Positions 1 through 14,300 of a DNA stretch of 64,000 nt are shown here, piece by piece. This DNA comes from Zeugodacus cucurbitae. Taxonomy: Eukaryota; Arthropoda; Insecta; Diptera; Tephritidae. A program made the translations under genes and the position numbers. The stretch's first letter is position 1, and each line of letters begins with the position of its first letter. Under the pieces are notes generated by a model. The model searched no databases, was not told the DNA's origin, and saw nothing but the letters and a program-made list of their open reading frames with translations. The stretch spans positions 73,154,001-73,218,000 of the forward strand of contig NC_071671.1 in the NCBI RefSeq assembly GCF_028554725.1. Direction: 5' to 3'.

Positions 1-426
1 TAACTACGGAAAAATGTAAACAACCTAAATATGGAAAGAAAAATTATTTTAAAATTCGTTATACCAATTGTTGGTAAATCTCGTATGTTTCTAAGAATTT
101 GGCAATATGTATATATAGATATATTTTATAGTATCTTATTTTAAAATATATGCATGTACATATGTATATATCGGACATTTCTGTATATTATTTTTTCACT
201 TTATCATATATGTATATATTACCCTTTAAAATTAGTAAAACAAAATGACATTCATTTTTAACTTGCCTCTTTTAGCTTTAAATACCATATTCATGAGTCA
301 CCCAAAATGTTATATATATATATATATACATGTATTTACCTATACATAAAACAAATTTAAATTCTATTATTATTTTTTTTTTGTTTTTATAATTGAAGTA
401 ATTAAAATAAATAAATTTTACATTAG

Positions 427-957
427 GTAGAGTTGGCCTTATGGGACACAGCTGGTCAAGAAGATTATGACAGACTTCGACCATTAAGCTATCCAGATAC
501 GGATGTTATTCTGATGTGCTTTTCTGTGGACTCGCCCGATTCATTAGAAAATATTCCTGAAAAATGGACTCCAGAGGTAAATCTATTTGTTTTGTAATAA
601 TATACTAATTAAATACCGACTATTTCTAGGTCAAACATTTTTGTCCAAATGTTCCCATAATTTTGGTGGGCAATAAAAAGGATTTGCGAAATGATCCCAA
701 CACTATTCGAGTATGTTAAAAAAAATGTTCAAGGCAAGTTTAAGTAATATTTGTATAACTTTTAGGATCTGGCTAAAATGAAACAGGAGCCTGTTAAGCC
801 TCAAGAGGGACGTGCTATGGCTGAGAAAATCAATGCCTTCGCATATTTGGAATGTTCAGCTAAGTCTAAGGAAGGTGTTCGAGATGTCTTCGAAACGGCT
901 ACTAGAGCTGCATTACAAGTAAAGAAGAGGAAGAAGACCAAATGCCTTTTGCTCTAA
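427..957 (+). CDS. Rho1: Rho1 small GTPase, C-terminal exons (5' part outside window)
   Basis: Three exons join in frame: 427-576, 630-710 and 766-957 (TAA). They encode about 140 residues, corresponding to residue 53 onward of the usual 192-residue RhoA-class protein. Rho1 is a membrane-attached molecular switch controlling actomyosin through Rho kinase and formins. Visible motifs are the G3 box DTAGQEDYDRLRPLSYP, the G4 box VGNKKDLRND, the Rho insert region, the G5 box ECSAKSKEG, and a basic tail ending in CLLL, a geranylgeranylation-type CaaX box. Introns have clean GTAAAT/TTCTAG and GTATGT/TTTTAG ends. The exon that would carry the P-loop and switch I is not in the window. Identification is secure because the protein is nearly invariant in animals. 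Confidence 0.97.
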
Positions 958-2554
958 AAGAGCAAATCTACACAAAACACATTACACGTAAAACAAAGCA
1001 AAACCATACACTCCCGATTTTTTTATTTCCCCTTTTTTGAACGGGTATCTTAAAATGTTTTTTGATTGGCAAATTCTTGATCATGATTAATTGATTATTA
1101 AATAATAATCGTATTTTATTTAAAAGAAAATAATATATATTGTAAACATGTATTTAGAGGTAAACGAATAATGTGAAATCTAATTACAAAAAATGCATTG
1201 AAAGGAAAAAAATATTTGAGAAATCCTGAGAAATAATAATTAACAAAAGATTGAAAATTTGGGAACGGTAGGGTTAAAACGGGAGCGGTATTTGTGAGTG
1301 AAAAAGTGGGAACTACAGCAAAGTTATATCAATTTGCATGCATACACGCACACATGCACAAACACGACAGTGTAAGCAGCAAGAGAAGCATTTAAAAATA
1401 TCAAAACAATGTTTTTGGGTGCACCAGTATATATTTTGTTGTCTCCTATTTTTATTTTTGAAATACATTAAATATAATAAAAACAAAAAAAAAAAATCAA
1501 TAAACGACCACCAAAAACACAACAAAATAAATATTTGTGAATTTTGCTACATATTACTACTAATAATAAATACTAAGATGGTAATAATTTTGTAATATTT
1601 AAAACAAAAAATCAAAGCCTACAATTCTTTGAGGGAAAAAGTCTCATAAAAATTTTAAAACTACGTATATATATAAAACAAAATCATAATTTATAATAAA
1701 ATCAGCGCATCCATTTTTCCAAATAATTTAATGTTTAGCAATGACACCATCTTAAAGAAATCAAGTATTTTAATAATAAAGAAACGAATAAAAATATAAG
1801 AGACCAAAACTCAATTTAAGAGTACGTATTTCTTTTTCGAAATCGATACTAATTTTTCACATTGATGCATTAAATTTCAAATGCAACTTGTGTAATAAAA
1901 ATGAAATATTTAAGGAAAAGTTGGTAAATTATATTATTAACAACATAAAATCGTAGGGAAGTGGGGCCAGATTTTTAGTTTATTAATAATCAATGAATTG
2001 TTACTTTGAGGAATGAAATCTTTAGCTCTCCAGGAATACTATTTTTGAAGTTGAAGAAATGAATTCGGCTTAAGTTCCTTACCAAACTACCGAGGAACTT
2101 ACCAAACTTTTTCTCAAATACCTCGATCTACTATTTTCTTTTCGAATGAAAATCACATTTATTTCTTATTAATAAAAAAAAGAAAACATTACAAAAATAT
2201 GTATATAAATCCTGTTTACAATGCTCAGAGGAAAATTGCAAACAATTTTTTATTTGTGGCCTAAATGTTACACACATTTAAGCGAGAAAGGCACTTAAGG
2301 GGAAAGCTTATATGTAAATTTAGAGAAAAAAAAACGACGCAAAATACAGACTCAACGGGGGTCACTGTATATACTTACAGATGCTTATATCAAAGTGTAA
2401 AAAATAAACTACCAATTGTCGAAATACGTACATATATATATAATCATGTATGTATGTATGTAAGTATACATTTATTTAAATCATACGATTTTGATCAAAA
2501 TAAATATGTACAATATTTGTATTTATTAAGCAATTATAAATGTATAAACTGCTG
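958..2554. other. Rho1 3' UTR and AT-rich spacer
   Basis: I see no further coding sequence here. The first several hundred bases after the Rho1 stop are probably its 3' UTR. The rest is AT-rich with poly-A and poly-T runs. Short open frames at 1313-1595 and 2265-2621 have no coding character. Confidence 0.6.
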
Positions 2555-3490
2555 CTATGCGACGGAATTGAATGGAAAGTATTTGTGCTGGCTCATACCA
2601 GAAAAAGGTATCAATCGTTGACCTGTGTTGTAGCTATCAATTATTTTCATATCTTCGTCGCTTAATTCAAAATCGAAAATTGCAAAATTTTCTGCTATAC
2701 GATTTTTAGATACGGATTTTGGAATCGGTATAGTGCCCAACTGTACCAGATAACGTAGACATATTTGTGCTGGTGTCTTTCCATATTTTTTGGATAAATC
2801 CTTAACAGTAGCATCGTAAAGGAATGGTGGCCATTGTTGATCCGGCTTGGGTCTCGCTAATGGGCAATATGCCGTAATAATAATGTCACGCTCCTTCGAA
2901 AATGTAATCAACTTTTTTTGATTAAAACCTGGGTGACACTCTACCTGATTGACTAAAGGACGAATACGACATACTTGTAGTATACGGTCGGTTTGTTGCT
3001 CATTAAAGTTAGAAAGCCCAATGCCGCTTACTAAGCCCAAATCCACTAACTTTTCCATAGCTCGCCAAGTATCGAGGTAGTCTACGTCGGAAAGCTCCAA
3101 AGTCCCGTGTACATTATCGTCACCTTTGTGAATTTGACCTACAGGGAAGTGCATCAGGTATAAATCGATGTAATTTAATCCCAGGTTGGAGAGACTCTTG
3201 CGGCAAGCATGTTCCACTAATTGTGGATTGTGATGAATGCCACCCAATTTTGTCACTACAAATATGTCTTTACGATTAATGATACCTTCACCAATTTTTG
3301 CATTGATAGCTCGACCAACTTCCTTTTCATTTTCATATACGAATGCTGTGTCGATATGTCTGTAACCTATGTCTATAGCATCTTTCACTGAACGCTCTGC
3401 GTCTGATTCATGCGACCGCCAAGTGCCGAGACCGATTGTTGGAATCTCCATACCATTACTTAGTTTAATTTTTGGAGCTAATGGAACCAT
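2555..3490 (-). CDS. Aldo-keto reductase (AKR1-like)
   Basis: A single exon of 311 residues, the normal length for the family. It should be a cytosolic NADPH-dependent reductase of aldehydes and ketones. The start at 3490 gives MVPLAPKIKLSNGMEIPTIG, the usual fly AKR N-terminus. The frame stays open upstream to 3538 but only from a TTG codon, so I take 3490. All four catalytic residues are visible: Asp in YRHIDTA, Tyr in FVYENE, Lys in VVTKLGG and His in LMHFPV. The cofactor-binding IPKSVSKNRIAEN motif is near the C-terminus, followed by an intact tail. Insects carry many paralogous AKRs, so I do not assign a particular Drosophila orthologue. The substrate cannot be told from sequence. Confidence 0.93.
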   Translation of the reverse strand: MVPLAPKIKLSNGMEIPTIGLGTWRSHESDAERSVKDAIDIGYRHIDTAFVYENEKEVGRAINAKIGEGIINRKDIFVVTKLGGIHHNPQLVEHACRKSLSNLGLNYIDLYLMHFPVGQIHKGDDNVHGTLELSDVDYLDTWRAMEKLVDLGLVSGIGLSNFNEQQTDRILQVCRIRPLVNQVECHPGFNQKKLITFSKERDIIITAYCPLARPKPDQQWPPFLYDATVKDLSKKYGKTPAQICLRYLVQLGTIPIPKSVSKNRIAENFAIFDFELSDEDMKIIDSYNTGQRLIPFSGMSQHKYFPFNSVA

Positions 3491-4119
3491 TTCAAACAAT
3501 TTCACAATTTCTGATCGCAAAGTTGTTGTTATCTTCAACGCAATTTATATCTTTTGATTTACTTCTTCTCGAAATATTGGCACTGAATGACTTGTAAAGT
3601 ACATGCGTATTTATATAGCCGTTCTACAGATTATAAGCAAAGCGAATTCAAATGTTTCATGTTATTTTCACGTTCTCTTCTTTAAATTTTTCGCGAGAGA
3701 GCTAGCGAATATTAAATATGCATATATTTACATTTGTATCAGGTGTTCGATGTCAGCTGTTTTCATTGAATATGACGAGCGTATTTCACCATGCTAATGG
3801 CGAAGTTAGATAATTTTAATATTATCTCACCTCAGTGTAATAACAGAATTTGTATTGGCGAAATTGCGAACTTTTTGTAATAAAACAAACAATTATAATT
3901 TTAAATCTGCATTATTATATTGGATCATTTTATAGATGACGATTTTAAGAATCTCGTTCAATGTGATATTTTATCTGCACATTATTCAATTTGGTTCACT
4001 ATGTTTTACATATCCGTTTTCCATTTGACAATTCTTCATGTTGCCTGTTCCCATTTTGGGTCAGGATGTCGTCATTATGTCGTAATATTGTATTCTATCA
4101 TTCCGAGTTGAAATCTGTT

Positions 4120-4640
4120 TTTATACTCTCGCAACATGTTGCACAGAGTATAATAGTTTTGTTCACTTAACGGTTGTCTGTGTCACCAATAAATAAAAGA
4201 GCTAGATATGGGGTTATATATATATATAAATGATCAGGATGACGAGTGGATTTGAAATCCAGATGTCTGTCCGTCTGTCCGTGCAAGCGATAACTTGAGT
4301 AAAAATTAAGATATCTTAATGAAATTTGGAACACATATTCCTTGGCACCCTGAGGAGGTTGCTTTCGGGCAAAATCGGTCCACTGCCACGACCACAAAAT
4401 GGCGGAAACCGAAAACCTATTCAGTGTCATAACTAAGCCAAAAATAAAGTTATGAAAATGAAATTTGGAACATAGGGTCGCATTAGGGAGGGGCACATTT
4501 GGATGTAATTTTTTTTTTAAGTGGGCGTGACCCCGCCCCCAAATAGGTTTTTAGTATATAACTCGCAAACCAATAAAGCTATATAAACCAAATACATTGT
4601 ATCATCGATGTTTCACTTCACGATTTTGCATCCCTACTCG
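4120..4640 (+). repeat. Interspersed repeat family A, head part
   Basis: Begins with TATACTCTCGCAAC followed by a short palindrome and continues through blocks shared with other copies in this window: GTCCGTCTGTCCGTGCAAGC, CTTGAGTAAAAATT, TTGGCACC, and CACTGCCACG followed by a stretch ending in AAAATGGC. The tail end seen in full copies is missing. Confidence 0.8.
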
Positions 4641-7600
4641 GGTAGCATACATATTATATTTAAATAGTTTCCTTAACGGTTGTTTTTCAAAACTTCAAAA
4701 TAAAGAAGAGTTACATATACATATGTATATCTCACAAAGTATATGTTTAACTCACAACCGCTATTAATTTCATATGAGTAAATTTTGGATTTTGTATGTG
4801 GTGCGAGAGCTTCCACTAGTTTTTCCTGTATAGAAATTAGTATATATCCTTTATATTTCCGTTAGAAGAGTTTACGAAAATTTATCAAAGTACGAAGATA
4901 CTTCGAAAACATTATAATGGTTCACCAGACACTAGAACAAAAGGTTAAAGCGTTTACAGAACAATCCGTAGTTGGGATCATTTATTTAAAAATTTGCATA
5001 TTATCTATTCCCTCGGTTGTAAGTCCAATGAATTAGAAAGAATAAAGTTAAAACATTATTTAAATAAAAATAAAGTATTGTTTTGATGTATTTAATTTTA
5101 TTTGAAATATATTTTCAATATAATTTTTGGTTAATAAAAGTTCAAGTTTTTAAAGAAATAGTGTTAGCATTATTGTATAAGTTCATACATGCATATATTC
5201 ACATAAGTATTGATTTAGTGTATATTGAACAGACAATTACTATAAAAATTTGAAATACAATATTGCTCGATTTAATTTTATTGTAAAGGTGTTGGTTCTT
5301 AATATTTTAGATTCCATAAAGTTTCATATCTGGTTTGGTTATTTTTCTTTTATGTTTATGTTGCTTATAGTTAATTGGAGTTTTTTTTCTTACAGTGAAT
5401 TTGGTTGAAATGTGTTTACATATCCATATACATATGTTTGTATGTAGATATGTTCATATGCACACACATAAGTATGTACATATGTTTGAATTGTTAGTAT
5501 AGCAGGTGAATGAGGAAATTGATTGGAAGAGGGCAATTGTTTCGCAGAGAAGATAATGGGAAGATTAACAATGTTTGGAAAGTGCCCGAAGCCATAGTAC
5601 TTTTTTGACTTCCCTTATCATCATACAACAACAATTTTATTGACTGCTATTTGCAAAATAAAGTCATTAAAATCATTCCCATTTTCAATGAGAGGAGTAA
5701 TTTCAAATGTTTCATTGTATGTGTGTACATATGCTCATATGCTAAAGAGGATTTTTTGGAAATCAACAGTGTTCTAGAGACCTGCACCAGTATCTAAAAA
5801 GAAAACAAGTATACAGAAATTGAATATATGTATGTACATATATGGTTTGTATATAAATTAGAAACATTTCAAGGAATATTTCGGAATTTAAATTTCATAT
5901 CGCTGCCGTAGTAGTTTTTTTAATTTATTTATTTTACTTATTATGACCTGCAATTATTTTAAAATACATATTATGTATGTATGTATATGCACATGTGGCG
6001 CTTACGGTGATACCGATATGGTAATCGTCCGATTCTATACGATTCCAGTTATACAAAGCTCTCTATGTTCCCAAAAATGGCTTGTACTCTTATTCGTTAA
6101 TGTCAAAAGCACTCGTGCAGATCTCTATTGTATATGCGGTGTTTAATGTCTCTTGGACCTTAGTGAGGTATATTAATTTTAAGTCTACAAAAGTCAGTTT
6201 TAAGTATACGCCTTTCATGCACATTGCGACACATCAATATGCATATGTAGTATGTATGTATGTTAGGTATAAGTGTTTATTAAAATGTAGAATTATGCTC
6301 TTATGGTGTAATTTCAAGATTGTCAAATCTAATCACATTAACATCTATATCTATACTGTCATAATTTGTTGCTAATTTATTCTAAATTTCTAATAAATTA
6401 ATGTTAGTTATTGAAGTTTAGTAACAAATATAGTAATATTTTTTTCGAGATATAAGTGAATTGTCTTAATTAAAACCTTATTTTAAATATTGTTTTTTAA
6501 ATAATAATAAAGGTACTAAATTTGATCCGACTTCTTTGGCGACATTTGTTTCTACAAATATTCTAGGTTAATACTTATATAGTAAATGGACGACTTTCGA
6601 AATTTGCTATAGATAAAGTAATAAAGGCTTTGTATATAAACTTTCATTATCCCTATTGTGTATGTTGCGGTTTGGTGTTATACATTTAGAATTGTCAATT
6701 AAACGAAATAATGTAAATATAAAATTCGATTTTTAAGAAACCATTGGGTGTTTTTTGTTTTCTCTAGATATAAGATCTAAGGCTCCTAGTTTTGGTTTTT
6801 TATATTTTTATATTATTGCTTAAGGAACAAAATTATTTGTAGGTAGTTACAAGCGTAGTCAATTTTCGTAGCAGTAATAGAGTTGTCTTCGGATGAAAAT
6901 ATGAAATTATAATGAATCAATTTATGATTTATTAATGTGATAATTGCTTACCAATCTACAGACTTTTTCTGATTCCCTAATATTTTGATTTTTATAGATC
7001 GAAGAAAAGTAGGTCACGTAATTTATTCATGTTTTTGATCTTTTGAATACAATTTCTTATAGCTATACATACATTTTCACCTCGATGGTGGTACATTTTA
7101 TTGAATAATAATTTTTAACATACTATAATATATGTATGTATTTAAGTAAATAAGGGTTAATCAAAATATTGAAGTTGTTGGTGTTTATGTGTTTACGTAC
7201 TACTAAATATGCTAAAAAGTTTATAATACATACATATATTCCTACGCGCATGCTTATTTACAATATATACGAATATTAATTTGGCATAAAATATTAGCAT
7301 ATTCGGCATTGCAAAGCGAAAAATATATTTTCATTAAACATTTATTTATATGTACCTGTCACAATTTATTTCCTATTAATTACACGAAAAACGAAATTAC
7401 AATCGAATATTTACTGAAGATAATGCAAACTTCTAACAATATTTTCAGCTAATCTTCTGATTTGTCACAGAGACAGTAGAAACAGAATTGATAAGCGTTT
7501 TATAATTACTATTGTTACGACTGTGTTATTGGAAAAGTGGATATCTATCAAATTTTACATCACCTTATTGGCCGATTTACTTTAATAATAATATATACTT

Positions 7601-8391
7601 TTAATAAAATACATGTACAGAATGTAAATAATATGATACACATATATGTACATGTTTGTTCTCGTACATGTATGTATGTGAATATCAGAAACAAATAACC
7701 AGCTAAAATTTTAAGTTTAAACATTTAGAGATTTTTCTACAAAAGTCAATAAAAGTAGACGACTGTAACAAATCTTATGAAATTAATAGATTGGAGAATT
7801 GCATGAGAAAACTGGTCAGACTGAAATCGATATCGTACGAGTATTTCGGTCCATTGAAATCGTGATTTGACAGTGCTTTGACTATTATATTTTTCTGTGC
7901 TGAGCTAAACCGGGATAATCTATACATTATAGGTCTATTGTTTAATTTATTTAAGAAGTGCTCATAGTTTCTAGGTCGTGTAGTTGTACACTTGAAACAA
8001 AATTTACAAATTATATAACAGTTAGTACTGAATACATGTAACTTTGAATTTGCTGGAACGACCAAACTTAAGATTGATTTATGGAACTTATAATACTCAA
8101 TAAATGGAATATATATTTTTATTGTAAATTTAATGCTTTCTATGAATAAGAGTATTAAGCTTACTTTTTGTGTACATACATTTAGTTTTTTTTTTATTTT
8201 AACAATTGTTAGATAGGGACTTTAGAAATAAGCAACAGTGGAACTATTTTGAGCTTTAATTTACCATATACTAATTATGCACCATATGTATATAATTAAA
8301 GATATTAGTATTATATTTCAAAGTATATGGAATTAAAAAACATGAATAATTACCGATAATATATATGTAGGTGATAGCTAAGATACTTGCT
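4641..8391. other. Intergenic AT-rich region
   Basis: I found no convincing gene in this stretch. It contains many short alternating tracts such as TATGTACATATG and poly-T runs. Part next to 8391 is likely the 3' UTR of the Epac gene on the minus strand. Confidence 0.6.
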
Positions 8392-11300
8392 TTATGCTTT
8401 TCGTATTGGTTCAATTTTTTGTGACATAGCTGTCAAAACCCGCTGGTTGTCAATTACACGCAGGCAACTAATATATGAACGCACTTCTCCTTCACTCTTT
8501 GGTGACGGTGGCTCAAGTCCTAAAATTAAAATAATTGTTAAAATCTAATAGAAATACCTGGGAAAGCCATTTACCTAAACTTCGAGAACGACAGAAACGA
8601 ATCGTGCGCATGGTCTGCGCCATCATATGCATTTTCTCGAAATTAACTAGTCCTTCTAAGCTAGTTTTATTGCCTTCATGGGCAAAAGTCATATCTTTTA
8701 ATAAAAGTGGCATGAAAGGTATTACTGGCGGTTGCAGTTTGCCTACATAAACACGATACGCACGATGATTTCGACTGGGATCGATAAGAGCTTCGAATTC
8801 CTGAAACAATTTCCGAAATTTCGAAGGTACTTTCTCCCAGGTTTGCGTGAGTCGCGAAACTGCCATATTTGAAAGACCCATGATGATGGCGAAGAAAGCA
8901 TTCAGATTTTGGTATTCCTTGCAGCTACATGATAAATATAGGTATAAGTACTTGAATAGATTCACATATATAATTCTGCAGGGAAATTCATACAATCGCC
9001 TGTATATGTGTTTAAAAATATCAATTAAAATATGATAACAATCTAGCACTATGCAACATTATGAAAAAGAAGAAATATAATATAAATACTAATAAAAATA
9101 AGTAGAACATTGACAAATTATGAGAAATGAATAAATTCTATGGAATGAATATGTACCATAATTAATGTTTTTTTGCCCTACCACGAATTAATACTAATGC
9201 ATTTCCCTGCAAATATAAGGCTATATGCTAACATAATATTGTATTTGAAAGTAATTTCACATACTAGGCAGCTAATTTGACAAACTTCCTTAATAATCCA
9301 ACGCGTTTACACATGCTGCTGGTAGACACGATTTCCGTGACGATCCAGAATTGCAATTCATTAAAGCGGCGAAGAAATACATCCAGATTGGCGGTTATCT
9401 TAAAATAGTCGAATATTAAATCAAATTTCACATTCAATATTTGTATATTAAAAAATTAATTTTTAAAAATATTAACTTAATAGTTGAAAATACTATTTTT
9501 TGTGCTAATTGAAACCGCAATCGCTATTTAAGAGGTATAGAAATAAAAATTTCTCCTCACTTTGCCAAAGTGATGTCTCCCGAATGTTTGGTATAGAAGT
9601 TCATACTCATGTACTGCCCAGAACAGATCCCAATCAAAAAGTGTCATTTGGTAGGCTATTTCTTTGGTGCTCATTACTTCTAAATCAATGTCTATGCCTT
9701 CAATAGGACCTTCTTGCTCGGGGAGGGAAGTCTAGTGGAAAGTAATTTGTAAGTAATTTGAGTTTGTAATATAATAGTTTATGCATATTATAGTATTAAA
9801 AACTTGTATTACCAATGCGTCTAGATGATCTTTCACCGAGACAAAAAGACGACCATTCAGGCTCAGGCCAGTGGGAACGCTAACATCATTGTCTTTATAG
9901 ACTGAACGCTCTCCATTCGATTTTACTTCGACTAGTACTAGATCTTCAGGTCCTCGGTTTAATTGCAACTTATCGGCAGCACATGCCTTAATTATCTCGG
10001 CGGTGGTATGCAGAGGAAATCGTAAAGTGCAATATGTGTGATCAGCGCAGTATACCCGGAATATTACTTTAATAAAAGAAATATTTATAGAATTTTTAAT
10101 TATAAGGAAACCAACAAACTTACTATCGTCATCGGGCCGAATAATAGTTTTTGAAGGCGTAGTATTACCGCTAAATAAACAAATAGGCTGTCCATTTGGT
10201 GGTAACTTCCATTTCTGGCCAGTGTTTTGATTACGGTCCTCCTGGTAGCGTGTCATTTGCGTTAGAACATTGTGTATAATGCTAGTTTCTTCGCTCAGTT
10301 CTTGATCGAGTTCTATTTCAGCTGCTAAATCCTTTTAAATGTTCATACAAGTTTTATTTAACAGATGATTGTTATATTAATTTTATTATTTTAGTCGAAC
10401 CTCAATAAAATCACAGACACTTGGTTCGTCGAATGCTGCATGACGTACGGCTGTCACCCATTTTTGCATGAACTGTACAACGCGCTTCTTGAAGTTAATT
10501 ATATATTCCCGATCCTCTGGGGTTTGCGAGCCATTATTAGAATCGCAATGAAAAGTGCATAGTAGTTAAGGAATACTAATGCAATTAATTATTACTATTA
10601 AAAATTCAAATAAGAATATTCAACTGGGATGATGAAGGAGAATGACAACATTTTGGTATTTCATCTTGCAATTTTCTATCAAAATTCAATATTAACAATA
10701 TTTGCCTGCCTGTTTTTCTATTTAAGTTTTTGTGTTTTTTATTAGATATATATTTTCATTGATGAATTCCTTAAAGCTGAACTGAAAATATAGTATGAAT
10801 TTTACCGCAAAAAACTATTTTATAGTCACTGTGGGCGTTTGTTTAACAAATTCTAGTTTAAAGTCAAATAGTCAAAAAAGCTATCGTGACAATAGTCTGG
10901 AACTCCAATCCAGGTAATGTATTGAATTCATATATAAATGTAAAAGTGTTTGTGCATTTATGGTTTTATTTACAAAAGGATATTAATTGGCCAACTCATC
11001 CACTAGTTGCACAACAGGCATGAAAACAATGTGTGTAAGCAAGAAATCGTCCAAAAAGGGATCCAAACCGCTCACTTGATTGCCGAGCCGAGTTTCCAGT
11101 AAATGTTCTAACATCTTTGATGGTGTACCCGACATGACCGTATACCTGTTTAAAGTACTCAGAAGGGTTAGTGATGCAACACTTTTTTATTCTATTCGTT
11201 TAATTGTGTTAGGATTTTTTTATAATTAAAATCTTTTTTGTTATTAATGAACAATTGTAGCTACGCAAAAGGTACAGGCAAAAAAAGACCATTATAAATA

Positions 11301-14300
11301 AAGTTAAACATATTTTATTAGAAGATGTCGACCGAAATATTTGTCAAAGCTCTGTATTATGTATACTTAGCAGTAAACGAGCAATGAAACGAGTAATCAT
11401 TAAGATCAGAATAAATAAATAAATTGAAAATTTACTCTTATACAGTGTATCAAATTTGGTCATATTAATAGCAAGTGGAACGAAAGAAGATACGAAGCGA
11501 AAAAGATAGAAAAGAAAGAAAGTTAACGAGTATATCACAATAGGACTTAGGACTTTTATGAATAATTTTTTTTTTTTTTCAGAACATGTTTAGCATATGT
11601 ATACTAAAGTGAACAGGGTAACGATTAGAGTTGAAATCCGGATGTTTGTCTGTCCGTCCGTCAAAACTATAACTTGAGTAAAAATTGAGATATTCTAATG
11701 AAACTTTGTATGCGTGTTCCTTGGCACCATAAGAAGGTATTGGTATAGTAGATGAGCAAATGGAATTAATACAAAATGGCATTAACTGAATACTTATAAA
11801 CTGATATAACTAAGCCATAAATGAGGCTATGAAAGTTGGTACAAAGTATGTATAATAAAAAGAAGGGACAACATTTTTTGGGAAGGTATGCATGGTCCCA
11901 CACCCACCTATCATGAAAATTACTTGGAAATACTTACTTCAGATTACTTGAAAATTACTAAAAAGTGCGTTAAATCACTAATGAAAAACACCAGAAATCC
12001 TAAATTTTATGGTAAGGATGGTACAGAAGAGCTGCACTGAGATTGATGAACAAAATAAATAATGAGTGAAAAATTATATCTGTGGAAGTACTAGACCAAT
12101 ATCAACGAAATTCAGTTCATCCTATATACCGCAATTTTGAATTACATCTGATCGATCGATCTAATCAACATGGTGTCCAATTTAAATAGTGAATTTAATT
12201 AATTTTAAATTTATAAATTTTTTTGATATTTTATATTTGCCAAAAATAGATGGCACCGCCTAAAGGTATATAAAATTGTTTTTGATTGGAAAATGTTTTA
12301 TAAATGGATGTCGCTACCATCCAATTATATATTAATTCCAACTATTTTATTATGTGTGTTTTATTTCATATATTGTTTAATATCCTAATTGCTTAAAATA
12401 TCATGCAGACCAATGCCTGTAGTCTTTAGCTAGTACTATATACAGTAGCGGACAAAAAAAAACGGGACACTTACTTGCAGTGACTTTAAATCGATGTAGT
12501 ATTAACAAATCAAACTCTCATATACAAGAAAGTATATTATATACATTATTCAGATACAAGAAAACGCTTTTAATTATTTTCCTGAGTGTACATGTCATTG
12601 CAAATAAAATGGAAAGTACAAAATTGTCAACATTGAGTGAAATTGATAAAACAACAATTTTGTCTTTGTGATCTCAGAGATTGAGTATACGCAAAATTTG
12701 TGAACAAATAAAGTTTATTGAGACTACTATCAGTGTTTTCCTTCAAAAATATCCAAAGGCTGGGTCTATAAAACGCAAAGCTGGCTCCGGACGCCCGAAG
12801 ACGGCTACTGTCAAGGATGACCCCCATATTAAGGGGATACAAATTCGAAACATTAGAATCGAAGTTCGGAAACTGAATGGAACCGAAATCAGAACACGGA
12901 TTGTACTACGGCGCCTCCAAAAAACCGTTGGCCATCCAAAAAACCACTTTTTTCAGTAAAAATGCGACAAAAACGCCTCCAGTGGGCTAAATTGCACAAA
13001 ATTTGGACCAAGGAATATTAGAGAAAAGTCATATTTTCAGATAAATCCAAAATTAACCACTTCGGTTCATACGATATGTCGCACGTTAGCAGAAAAGTTG
13101 GTGAACGTTTCTATAATTCATGTGTCAGAAGTACCGTTAGGCGGGGGGGACCCTAATGATCTGGGGGTGTTTTTCTTATCAAGGTGCTGGAGAGTTGAGT
13201 TGTTAACTCAATTAAACAGCTATTACTGGAGAACATGGCCCCTTCAATTGAAGAGTACTTTTCCTATATGGACAACGTAATTTTTCAGGATGATTCTGTA
13301 CCATGCCATCGAACCAAATCGAAATATTAAATGAAGACATTGTGGTATCTCTATCATTATTACTATTTAAAAAAAAATCGAGTTTCTATTGTATCGCGTT
13401 TAGTTTTAAGAATATTTTTAATAAATTCCATATTTGAAATTCAAATATCGGAAATATTTTATTTTGACTTCTAATCGAAAATGAAAAGATTTATTTTTAA
13501 CTGTGTCCATTTTTTGTCCGCTACTGTATGTATAATGATGTGAGGGAATAGATATAGGTATTTTTCCCTATGTTTGTCGAACTTACTTAAACGCCGAATG
13601 CTGGCCCCGTTGCTTAGCCACTCGCTCAAGGACTAAAACATCCTTGCCGTGTTCTTGAAGTCTCAACGTGTTAGCCTCTACATCGCGCAGAATACGATTG
13701 AAATGTTCCTTATCAACACGCAAAAGGTGACAATCATTCTCCTTTAAGACGATCGTTGCAGCTCTAATTAGATACAAATGGGCTTAACTTGTTAAAAAAT
13801 GTATAGATCTATACAAAATTCGTTATAATTATATTTCTAAACTAATGTGATCCACGTCACGGCGATAGCTAGTCCCATCTACTGATTCAAACGCGAATGG
13901 ACTTTCATTAATTAATTTTTCCTACATTGGACAAAGAAGCGGAACAAAAGGGATGACCCTTTCATCGACTGTTTTATGGTCGATAAAATCATTACACTGT
14001 TCGTTGTTATTATCCTATTATTGCTACAAAACCAATTAGATTTTTTGTTGTAACAGAAATAAAGGTAATAAATCCTATTGTGTGGGAAACTTACCTGGGA
14101 GCATCGTTTATTAATGCGAGTTTACCAAAATCATCACCATTCTTTAGGGTAGCTACAGTACCTTTGCCATGGATTACAACGTCCACAGATCCTTTGAGTA
14201 ATATATACCATGAACGACCTTCATCACCCTGATTAAATACTGTGTTAAAAGAAATATAAATATTAATAAGACTACAGGTGTTATCTTAATGCAATTTTTT

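Noticed and set aside
2265..2621. 118-codon plus frame overlapping the 3' end of the aldo-keto reductase
   Set aside because: Low-complexity AT-rich translation overlapping a real gene on the other strand.
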